From Antedon mediterranea (Eukaryota; Echinodermata; Crinoidea; Comatulida; Antedonidae), in the NCBI RefSeq assembly GCF_964355755.1, contig NC_092674.1:25076001-25140000 (forward strand): a stretch of 64,000 bases of DNA, written 5' to 3'. Every line of letters starts with the position of its first letter. Within the stretch, counting starts at the first letter, position 1. This document shows, piece after piece, positions 41,001-53,517 of this stretch. A model generated the notes under the pieces. It was not told where the DNA came from, searched no databases, and saw only the letters and a program-made list of their open reading frames with translations. The position numbers were made by a program, and so were the translations under genes.

Positions 41001-44000
41001 ATGGTATCTCCTAGGCCTAGAATATCCAGCGTACTGTTGATATGGGAGTGGAATGTCTTTGCATCGTAGCATACTGCGTAGGCATGTATCCTGCCAGATA
41101 TAAATTGGTATTGAAGATTACTTAGAAGAATAAAATAATAGATTAGACAAATAAAAGGAAAAAACAATGTCACTTCAATTATATATTAAATGAAAAATTC
41201 ATCAAGCAATTACCCATTTGTTGGTCTCATTTTGAACAACTGAACAAATAAATAACAACACAGTTAACAACAACAAAAGGTATAACAATTATTCAATTCA
41301 AAGCGAACATTTTGAATTACCTTAATCTGACCGAATAATTGTAGATTCTAAAAAAACAAGGCCATATAGATGGCTGCAGTCGCGTGCTCAAGTTAGTGTT
41401 TACCGGCCGACCGACTGACATAGTGAGCTGTAGAGTCACGTTGCACGCGACTAAAAATATTAAAATTTGGATTTGAAATAGCCTACATACATGAGTCAAA
41501 GTATGCTTTTTTTTGTCCAGATATTAAACGTAAAATACCACTTTCTCCGATATTCTTAAATTATTTGTTTCTCAGCCTTTTATTTCATAATTATCCATTT
41601 CGATAAATATTTTTCTATTCTCAGTGAAATGTTTTTCATAGTTTTAACTATTATTAGTGTCATTACAATATTTACTTACTGTGACCAATCATGACGCGAT
41701 GGACCACCGAGTTGTCGCTTGTGATTGGTCAACTCACTTGCGAATTGCGCCTACGGCGTCGCGTTTCAGCGTCCAAGTGGGAACCGAGTGACTCGGGTGA
41801 ATCAAGGCAATCTAACAAGAGGACACTGAACTCGCCTTGTCAAAATAGGAACTTGTAACATTCTTTTGGTCTTATGACTGGCTGCGACAAACACCAACAG
41901 TACTACTATAAATACATATTGGAACTGATCGTGTCGCAGTCACAGATAAAACCTTTGATCTCCGGAGTTCAGCATCCTGTTGTTAGATTGCCGTGGTTGA
42001 ATTAAACCTATTTCGAAAGGTTAGCCGTTGTTACTTACTTTAACTTGGATCCTGTCAAATAGTTGCCAATTGCAAGACCTGCGGCGTTCTCCCCAGTTGC
42101 AATTGTCACGATGATGTCATCAAATCTTTCTTGGATGCCCTTTAAGAACAAGTAAAGTACCATATTTAAAACAAGTTAAGATAGTAGTAATATCGTTTTA
42201 AGGTTTGCATGGCAAGAATCAATATGTTGATATAAAGCTCTTTACACTATCAAGCTTTTATGATGTCATATCACTACCATATTTGGGCATATCACCACCA
42301 TATTTAGGTGCATCACATTTTTTTTATGTCAAACTAGTATAAATAGTGTAGACAGCTTAAAATGTGTGTAGTAAGAACTGTTGAGTTTTTGGGTTTAAAA
42401 AAAAAAAAAAAACTGTTGAACAACTCCACAGTTCTTTTTAGATCTGCACACGTGGTGTACTAGACCTGCTTTAAACTTTATTATCAACGTAAGTTAAAGA
42501 TAATATTATAATAGCAATTTCAAAATAAAAGATTGAATTTAATTAAAGTTAAGCTCTGTTTACACTATCAAACTTTATGTAACAACAAAATGTGATGTGA
42601 CCATAAAATAGACACGATGATATCACTGGCTTATTTGGGAACATCATTACTAACTTTGGGCACATCACTACCATATTTTGGTGCATGGAACTTTTTTTGG
42701 TCAAACTAGTTTGATAGTGTAGACAGAGCTTAAGAATTATCTAGGATAGCCTACTTAACTTTCAGAGGAAGGGTAGACATAGGCCTATACAGTACTATAA
42801 TTCGACTTCAGACGAAGGGAAAGGGCATCCAATACCCTCAGAAGGCCCCATTGGATATAGAATGTAATCATTAATTTTGCGAACGTGTGTAGTATATTTT
42901 CAATTTGAGCAATCATTAGTAATTCATCAAGGAAACCAACTAAAGAAACACATCACGTGCTAATAAATAGTACAATTATTGTACGCATGCGTGCACCAAC
43001 TTCATCTTTCTGCGATTTCATTGACAAATGATTCTGATAAGTAGGATCCCTATATGATCCGATAAAGAAACGGATATTTTACGGAATAATGCATGTTTAT
43101 GGCCTAGATACATCATCTAATAATAAATAACTTAAACAAGTGAGCTGCTTCATAACGCACATACCATACCATATAAGCTTTCATGTCAACATTATTTTAC
43201 TGCAGTAACTAAATAATATTTGGTAACACGTTTATTTATTTATTTAACAATATCTTTATACAGAATTACACAATCACGTAAAAGAAAACCAGTTTTACAT
43301 TGTGCTCCCGTCGTAAATTAAAAAAAAAATCAGGAAAAATAAGTGTAGTCTTGTGAGAAAAAAAATGAGATCGGTATGTAGCTTTGAATAAAGAAATTGT
43401 TAGGGAGTATTTCATTTCAGTGGTAGGTTATTCCATATTTTTGCAATTATTTATTGTAATTTAGTTTTATTGCAGTAAATACTTTTACATTGAAACAAAC
43501 TAATCAATAGCTATTGTATAGTTTTATGTAAATATGGTGTCGGTTCGAAGTTTTTAAACAGATCAAACAATCGAATCAAATTAACCCAAAATTATTATTA
43601 AGGTATAATTTCATTGTTAATCCCAAATGCGCATGCTCAATTATTTAATAAGCTATATAAGGAATAAAACTATGAAATTCTTTATTGTTTGATGTTTAAT
43701 TTGCACTCAATAAATTACTCGTACTAGTTTTTCATTGTAATTTAGTCTTAACTGAAAACATCTAGATAGAAAGCTCAATAAATCTTCTTTTTGTTTTATA
43801 AATATCTCATTAAAATTGTTTGAATGAGATCACGGAGAGTTATAATGCAATAATTAATGTTTTACTCGTCGCATTGTTCAACTTGACGTGCATGCCGTGA
43901 AACAATGGCCACATTCCATAACATTGTCATGTTTAAAGTCATTAGCCAAATTACCAACATCTGATATCGATTCGCTTTTCCATGTTTCGTATGTATTTAT

Positions 44001-47000
44001 TTTTTATTTTATTTTCAATTGTTTTGGTTTTTCTAATGTAGTTCTTTCTTCTTTTTTTACTATTCTAATCATATTGTATCTATAGATTCAATGATCACAT
44101 TATATCTCGATTGATGTCTTTTTTTTAGCCTATTCAGGAGTACCTTTTTTTGTGTTTTATCGAACATACATTCTGTTAAAGTATATAGCTGACCTAAGTC
44201 ACATAGGTAAGCCCGGCTCGAGAGTTTCTAGAGCTTTCAAGGGAACCTCTTCCTCAAATACTATTTTTAAACTAGAAATTAGCAGCAGAAGTGATCACAA
44301 TAGGCCTTTACTGAAAAAAACCACTCCATCCAACCTTAACAACCCTTTCCAAATAAATAAAAGCAACATTAAATACTATTTTAAAACGGTTTTATTTTAT
44401 GTTCTCCTCTTCTTCATCAAGCACGCCAAACTGTACTCTATCTTTAAAAAAAACATAGGCCTGGAGAAATGGTATTCACACTCAATTCATTTTACTGTGT
44501 TTAAATATAGGTCTCCTATTGACTGCTGTGAACATTCTAGGCGCGTCTGTGGACAGGTCTCTACATAAATTGCAATTTTGAATAATGCTCGTTAGGCCAA
44601 GCGCATTATTTACATAAAATGTCAAAAACTGTTCACGTAACGCGTTCAGTTGTATATTACTTCATGCACTGGATACGCTCAATTTACTTATTCTAATATG
44701 CGTTTGACATGCTCGTGATGATGGAGTGAACTTACAATAATATACTGCATTAAAAACAAATATCAAAACGACGATTTCCAATTTTCTCTTTCTAAATTCG
44801 TGCGTCACGAGTAGTTGCGTGTTAAGTTATACAATGGATACGAAGCATCGATAGCGTAGCGAAAAATTAAAAGTATCCACTGTTTTGGAAGCGGTTGTAG
44901 AATTTAGTTGAACTTAATACTTTTACATTCCTTTGTCGTACTTCCTGATTCTTAAATAGTAATTTTTTTTTTGTATTTTAATCAAATTAACGATTCTACT
45001 ATTTTCTTAATATACAAAGAACATTCTAAAGTATATAAGTTTATATTACTCATGAAATATGCTGCACTTACTGTCGCGATTGATAATGATTATAAACTCG
45101 TTGCGAATGCATTTCAGCGTTCATGATCAAAACATTTACTATGAAATGTGACTTTATGAATTTTCAATTCGAAAAAAATATTAAATACATTACAAGACCT
45201 CTATAACTAAGATTTATTGACATTGTACATACTTTAGTGCGTTTATGTTGGCAATAGAATAAAATATTAATAAGGAATGTATTTTATGCGATTTAAATTA
45301 TCAGAATAAAATGTAATGCTTTCTTCAAAATCATGTTGTGTTGAAAATATTGATGAAAGATGTGAATTTGTAGTAGTGGTGCAGATTAGCATTGATATAA
45401 ATCGGATTAAATGAATTCCATGGCTTCAAATCGCTCTTTACAGATCGGCATCCCTTCTACAGGGACCATAGAACTCTTCTTTTGGGACACTAGTCAGGGT
45501 ACCGAAGGTGCCGGTGTCGCCTTATGGGTTCTTATGTAGGCCTATGCACTAAAATATGCTCTTATGGCCGACTAATGTCAATTAGTCGTACATTCATCTG
45601 AATGATCCTTTGGCTGGTCCCAACAGTGGCCAAGGGCTTTTCTCGTCCAGTGCCCACCTTAACCAGAAGAAAGGCATAAGCCAATACGTCTGAGGTAGAT
45701 AGGCCTACTAGGTGCAGGGGCTGCCAGCAGTGCTGATTTAAATTGCCTAATGGGACCCCACTTTATATCAGCACCCGGTATTCCCAGATGGTCTCCCATC
45801 GAAGCTCTAACCGGGCACAATGTTGCTTAACGTCGGTGATCTGACGAGAACCGGTGTTTTAACGTGGTAAAATATGCTCTATGATCTTAATAACTACAGG
45901 TTATATGATTAAGAGGGAGATGGCAGGAAAACGTTTTTGGAGCAATTATAAGCCGACCCTATAATTTTAGATAGACCTTATCCTAAACTATACCGCGCAT
46001 GCGTCTGCGCATCATTATCCAAATTTTGGCAAGTGTGCGCATGGAGAGAGCTTGTATTTTTAAATTTGTTTTATCTCACTTGATCAAGAAGTTCTTGCCA
46101 TGCCCATAAATATCCCTGTACTGCTATTGTGCTCGGTTTGCCAACTGGGATCAAATATGACTTTATCTTGCGGATTTCACTAATAGAAAAAAAGAAAATG
46201 GAAAGAACATTATGTCGTATACAATTGACAGTGCTTACTATAGATCATTATATTTATTTCAAAGCATATTATGATGATATATATTTATTCATTAAAAAAA
46301 TACTTTCGAATAAACCCATAGTTTTATTATAACGCAACCCCGACCTTTGAATAGCACGTGTAGAGGATATTGTTTAAAAAAAGGGTTCGATTTTTCTAAC
46401 ATTAATTTCATTGCCCGTTTAGGCCTCTATTCAAAATTCAGTAGAACCTCTTCGGGAAATTGCTACCTAGGGGTCACCCTATTAAAGCAACATGTTTGGG
46501 TCGTGAATTTACAAGTCCCCTTAATAGAGATTATACTGTAATTAATACTTTTTAATATCATTTTTCTCATAAACTGAACAACCCTCTCCACTTGCCATTC
46601 ATTTTATGTATTTTGACTAATACTAAACAATAATATTAAAACACCGTGACGTAATATTATGTAGGTCAAGTTTTTATGACCTTCAAACTGCTTAACAACC
46701 ACTTTGAAATGTTATAACATCAATGCCGTAACGCTAAAATTTGAAAACTTGCATAAATACAATTCACCTGATAATTCGAGATCAATTGGTACCTTATACG
46801 CATGCGTCAACATCCAATTAAGTGTTTCCAAGTTTCTTTAATATTGGTACTTTAACTTGTACCACTTAAAATAATGAAAAGTAGGATTTTACAATAAGAA
46901 AGGGTCTCGAATTTGATGGGTGACTTGTATTTTAAAATATTGTATTGTAACAAATTATTTACAACTTCGATTACAATGTTACATTAGCGTTTATGAGAAG

Positions 47001-50000
47001 AAAGGTAAAATGTCTTTGAAATAACATTGTAGTTTTATGGCTGACAATACTTAAGTGTTCTCTCCAAATAATTGACCGACCGTGCAATATTTGGAAGACA
47101 TTCTGGCGGCGGCAACCAAGAGAATTCTGTGGAACGCTAAGACATCATCGTCATTGCGGATTCTCCTCTTTGCCAAGTTCCTTCCCATCAAAGTAAAATT
47201 AGAAATTAAAAGACGTCCTTCGGTCATCTTGTATCATCTCTAACATTAGACATCCTGCATCCTTCCCCTCCACCAAAGCAAAATTTTAGAAATTAGAAAG
47301 ACTTCCTTGCCATCTGAGACTACGTACTGGTTGTTCTTGAGTATGTATGAAGGAATAGGTTGTTGAAAGAATCGACCGGCTCCTTGGGTGGTTGGCTAAG
47401 AGAAAGGAAGAATTATTTTGAATGAGAAATGGCGGATGCTGCTGGTGAATTGCAGGGCCGCCCTTGTGGAGCTGTTAAAGCTGAAAATATAACACATAAG
47501 TGAAATATTGAGTAAAAAATACACATAGGCCTACTATGAGGAATAATTTACCAGTTATTTGAAACAAAATGGCGAATATTTTTGACGTGTAGTTATTATG
47601 AATAACTTAAAACCACTAGCCAACTAACTAGACCTACATAACAGGCAAGATACTGTTTTCGTTCGTTCTTTCTTTTGAGTGTTACTTTTGACAAGGTTTG
47701 AGAGTCACAGGAGATTGCTCCGTACTATAAATTATCCAGAAATGCCCACTATAGCAACAGCCCAATCCCCTATTTCATCCGCCTGCTGCTTAATGCCTGA
47801 TCTTATTGTATTTTATAAAAAAAAAAGGTTTAATTATTTTAAGTATTGGTGTATTGTTTTTATCTTTAAGAGCAAAATCTGACTATCTACTAAGTTGTAA
47901 CGTTGCTACATTGGTTTTTTGTGTTGTTTAAAATAATAATATAACAAAATAGTGTATAGCTTAAATGTATAGAGATATCAGACAAGAGAAGATTGAATAT
48001 GCCATTGATCACATCCTTCGCTTTACTATTTTGCATTATTTAACATTATCGCCCAGTTGATAAAATATAGATCTTATAAGCAAATCAACACTTTTGACTA
48101 TATAAAACACCATAAAATCAAACGCACAGTATACAACTTCATCCGATAATATAAATGAGTACAGAACAGAGACAGCAAGAGATATATTATTATGTATATA
48201 TCAAATCACGTAGGCCTCTTTTTTTGTCCGTAGAGCATAATGTTCGTGTATAATCTGACAATCTCGATTACGACCCGAGCGTACATAAACGCATGTCCCA
48301 TTATTATAACAAAACCAGCACTAATAACAAAGCTGAGGGAATTCAACTCCGTCTACATAAAACTATATCTACAATTATTATAACAAAATTGAACTGGATT
48401 GTTGAGGAATGCATTCTCAAATTGGCTGTCCATTCATACTGCAATGTTCGTGTGTAAACAAAATAAGCAGTAAATCTGCCCAAACGTATACTAATGCATT
48501 ATGTATTGCGAGGTTACACACATTATTATTTATGATGCTGTAAAATTATCGTCTTCATGCTCAGGTAAAGCAATTAATAGAATTTTGAATGCAGTTTGTT
48601 GTATTATGAGTACAGTAGACTTTCAACCATAAATGTCTCGGTGACGTCACAAAATGACGCAATGTTTGCGCGCGCGTAAATAAGCGTAACAACAACATTT
48701 TAACGCTCGTGACAATATCATCAACGTTTCAACGCGTGCGTCATACGTTGCGTCACTTTATCCATCAAACTAAGAAAAAAATAAAACTAACATTTTAAAA
48801 ATCACGCCAAGCGAACGTATTACGTTTTCCCCATAATCTGAATTCCTTAAATATATCATCACTAACTTTAAACTACAGTAAACAACCAGACTATGCAAAC
48901 AAATCAAGCGTACAAAATGTTATAAATATATAAAACGTTGGATAATAAAAAAAAACCGATATTGTTCTTAATTTTCCAAGGATCACCAACGATATTTTGG
49001 TCCAATAGAGGCAGAGAGGTTACGTATGCCTAATTCCCTTTCATACACTCCTATGTACCTAATTCAGATTTACGTTTGATACGTGAATATGACGTTATAA
49101 ACGTCACCAATACAAACCATATAATGACGTATCAATTACGTAATGGTAACGTTTCAACTGTTATGAAAACTGAATTTATAAAATGTTTACGTTGTATTTC
49201 ATTGAATCCTGGAACTGTTCATGCATAACATACAATGCGATTACTATCGTGTACAAACACGCACATCAATGTATCGACGGTTTAGGATTATCCAATGTTC
49301 TGTTTGAAATTCTGGTGTATATTGCAAACATATTTGATTCACACTAAGTTAATTTTCATGGCGCAATATTGGTATATAGAAGTGTAAGCTGTTGAATAAT
49401 CACGGTATACATTTAATAATAGACTAATATCTTACTTTGAAGTAATGTAATTATGGTATGATGATGTGTAATAATGTTAAATTTGAATGTGACCATATAA
49501 AATCATATGGTTCACTTTAAAATGTTTTACAATTTTCCTAGGCTTGTTAGAACCTTTCTACTCGGGTTGATAATTACTTGTTCATTATTCTTTAACAATT
49601 GTTAATTGTTATTTATTCTTAACTATTCTTCTAAAAATAATTTTGCTAAGGGTTAGACAAAGTGCACCTGACTTAAGTGATCGATTTATTTAATATCGGT
49701 TTCTGGAAGACTATGGAACGCCATTACTGCATCCTGTACGTCATGCTGTTTAGGGTCAATTATGTTGCTTTTACGGGTATGTGGTAGACTGCAGATACGA
49801 CAGGTGCTGGCGGAAATACCTTATGTACTCACTGTTATATTTGGTTTGTCATTTTTTATGTAACATTATATCAAGTTGAAGATGAATGTACGTGGAAAAT
49901 AAAATTTAGTTTAATAAATGTTAATCTTATCAGACAATTATATTATCATATATATTTTTGACACACTTGATACAAAATTAACAATTGGTAGATAAAATGC

Positions 50001-53000
50001 ACTGTGCAATATAACAATATGTAAATGTATATTATAATTTTCCTCATGATGTTTGGAGTTGGAGGCCCTCTATAGACCCACTACAGCTAGAAGTACAGCG
50101 GGCTTACGTCCCATCCGAAGGACGAGTCTCGTATTGGCTGAGGATACAAACAATATGGCAGTTTAACCCATTACCCCTCTCACTGTGCTTAGTAGATCCG
50201 ATTCCAATACGCCGTATCATCACTATACGCATGTTTGGCATGCATTGATTTTGTGGTAGCGATAGTTTCATGTTGTAAGCTTGGACCTATAAAATGTACA
50301 GGTCCATGTTGTAAGCATGCGCAGACTGTTTATGCAGAATGTAGAGATAAGATAGGCCAGAAACACCAGTGATGCCTTATTTATTTCGAATGTAATTGTT
50401 GTATTTTAAAATACACAATTCATTATAATCTAATTTTTAAAAGTTTTTTTTTTTTTTTTGTTGATAAATTTGCTAAACGCTGTATTGTTATCGATGTCGA
50501 GTTTTAATGTACATTTATGGTAAGCTATGAATAACAATGACAGATACAACTGAGCGACAAACACATACAGATTACAAACTAGACAACAAAAACACCCATC
50601 ACTGTTATCTCAAATCGAACATATCTAAGGAGCATGTTTTACGTTGGAATTATTATTATTACTGCGTTATAAAGTCACTAATTCGATTAATAGAATACTG
50701 TTACTTTGGTATTGCAACGAATTTGTCGGATATTGTCAAGACATAATTCTTCTGTTAAATCAAGTATATCCAATTACATATATAAATTGTTAAAATAATT
50801 TAAATCAGAATACGTCTACAGACACACGCTTCCTATACGACGTTACTATTTAAATGAAATACAACAGACAAAATTCATATTCTTCGTTGTTCATGTCTAA
50901 AAATCAACTCTTAAAAACGAGATTGTTATTTGAACTGACAGAAAAACAGACACAAAATAGAAAATATTTATTAGGACTATCTATAGATATATATTTTTGA
51001 AGAAAATATTTTGTCAGTATATTATTGATTTACACCATGTTTGGCTTAGACCGTACCTTAGCTGCTTCGCTAGTATCTGCATTCTTGGGACGATCTCGGT
51101 GTCCAAGTTAGCCTCATTCGGGATGAGATATTGCTGGGCTCCAACTAATCGGTTGAGCAAGACGTTTCCTCTTGGTACGATGTCTTCGGGATTCTACAAA
51201 GAAAAACAAATCTGAATTAAAATACTGAATAGTTTTATGCTGGGTAGATGACAATGGGGTTGGATTGCCTTGGTAGGCCCTATTAGTAAATACTTTTCAT
51301 AAACTCCCCCACCACCCCCACAATAAAAACAAAATCGGAAGTTAGTCAATTACAAAGAGGAGTAAAAACTAAATACTTTAGACTTAGGTTACATATAAGC
51401 GTAATGTCGTTCAATCCTTATAGAAACTGTTTTTAGATAGATATTTATTCATTGCCGGTACTAATACGTGGGATATACATAGGCCTAATAATGATAGAGA
51501 ATTGGAAAACAAATTTGTATCACCATACCACACCGCAAAATTGTTGTGCGCAGCCAAAAAACAACGAGTGAATGGGCAGCGTAAGCCTACATAGCAAAAA
51601 ACAAGACTCAAACATTATAGAGACAGTTTTGTCCCTCTACTAATAAGAATTAAAAGTTGGTAGAAGATATACAAAATCTAAACTATAAATTAAATCGTAA
51701 ACGTACGTGCTTCACGTTATCGGATATACTAAACGAAACAAATTTATGTAATGCTATGCTTAATGGAAAGACTTCGTCTGAAATATCTCAAGAAACAACC
51801 GTGGCTATAAAATTGAATAGTTACTTATTCAAAATAAGTAGTTTAATTCCGTAAATTGACTAAATGTCAGCAGGTATGATCAACTGTAAGTAGTATTTTT
51901 AGAAAATAAAATACACTCGTTAAACTGCCTGTCATTAAAGGGCCAGGTGTCACTTTTTATAATCGCTTTTTGAAGTTACAAATATGATTTCTTCTCCAAA
52001 TATCATTATACATGCAAGCAGAATTATATAGAACGAAACGCGTACGAGCGTATGAACTTTGAACTTTGTAGCCTACAATCAACTTCAATTTTGTTTCCGG
52101 GAAATTTGAAAGGGAGACATAACATGCTGAACTTCATGAGAAAATATTAATAAGAACTATAATTGCTAATTACAGGAGCAAAGACGTCCTAGTTTTGATT
52201 AGTCAGACATATGTAAGCATACTTTTAAATAGTAACAGCAGAAAATAGAAGATTTAGGATGCCTGAGTGGACAGAATTCCAATCTACAACTTAGCCTAAA
52301 GATTAAATACCTTTATTTAAAAAAAGAAGACGTCTAAAAATAGCACTCTGGCAACACCTTTTTAAAGTAACAATTTGGGACTAGAATTTAATATTTTAAT
52401 ATTATTCAGGCCTACAACTGTCCAAAATGATCGATTGACAAAAACAAGGGCGATTTCAACACAATTTATTTAGATTCCAAAATCGTTTAAAATTCAGACA
52501 AAATAACTAAATGTTCGAAGATATATAACCTTTTCTATATTTCTAATAGACTTACCTTCATTTTGGAACGCAAGAGAAGATGCGCCTCCAAGCCCAGTAT
52601 CCCAGCAGCCACAGCAGTAGTTCTGCAATGATTGGATAGGACAGCACCACATGTAATCACGGCATTACATTTCATTTCCACAGCTTCTGCCAATAGAAAC
52701 TCCAATTTTCTAACCTATGATATTTTGATTAAAAGTTGATTAAAATAATCATTATCTAAATCAATTAGACACACGGGGTATAACCTGCTTGCTACTGGCC
52801 AAAAAAGTTCATTGCGTAACTGTTTCCACCACTATTAATTTCTTTAATACGTGTATATTTCACGTTAATTCTTTTAAAAATGTGTACAATGTTACCATTG
52901 TGGTAGTACCGGGCTAGTCTAAGTTATTATCAGCAACTTCCACCAACAAAGTAAATCCTTTTATACTCTTAATTTTTAATTTTTCCCATTTTTTTTCTTA

Positions 53001-53468
53001 ATATAAATCTTAATTGATATTGATGTGTTTGGTCTAAATCCTATTTTAATGCTGTTCTTCATTTTGTTGCTTTAACACCTTTTCAATAAAAGAGAGCACA
53101 TCGTATGTTTGACTGATTGTCACAATGTGTGAAGTTACTATACTATACGGAGTAGTAATTGGGCCTACAAATTTGATTGCATACTCGCGTCAAATTATCA
53201 TCGATATTTCTGTGTGTTTAACGAATTACTGCATCTAAGTTAGTAGGCAATTTCCGTCATACAGCATATTATGTGTTTCACATGTAACGCCTACCATAGA
53301 TCAAACACTCCCTTAATTAAACGCTTCCTCTGATACAGGCACCGCATGTGATACACATTGGCTATGATACTGCAGAAATGTGGTGGTTATTTGGGGATTG
53401 TACACTGAGAATCGTTTTCATTCGACAATCTAATCATGCACTAATAATCATGAAGATCGGATAATAAT

Positions 53469-53517
<49 letters not shown>

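Noticed and set aside
41091-41173. In-frame extension of the exon at 40924-41090 toward its 5' side
   Set aside because: The added hydrophobic residues do not belong to the family, and only the acceptor at 41091-41092 restores phase with the previous exon.
44152-44568. 138-codon plus-strand open frame as a gene
   Set aside because: No recognised domain, AT-biased composition, lies in an intron of the opposite-strand enzyme gene, and lacks clear splice or promoter context.
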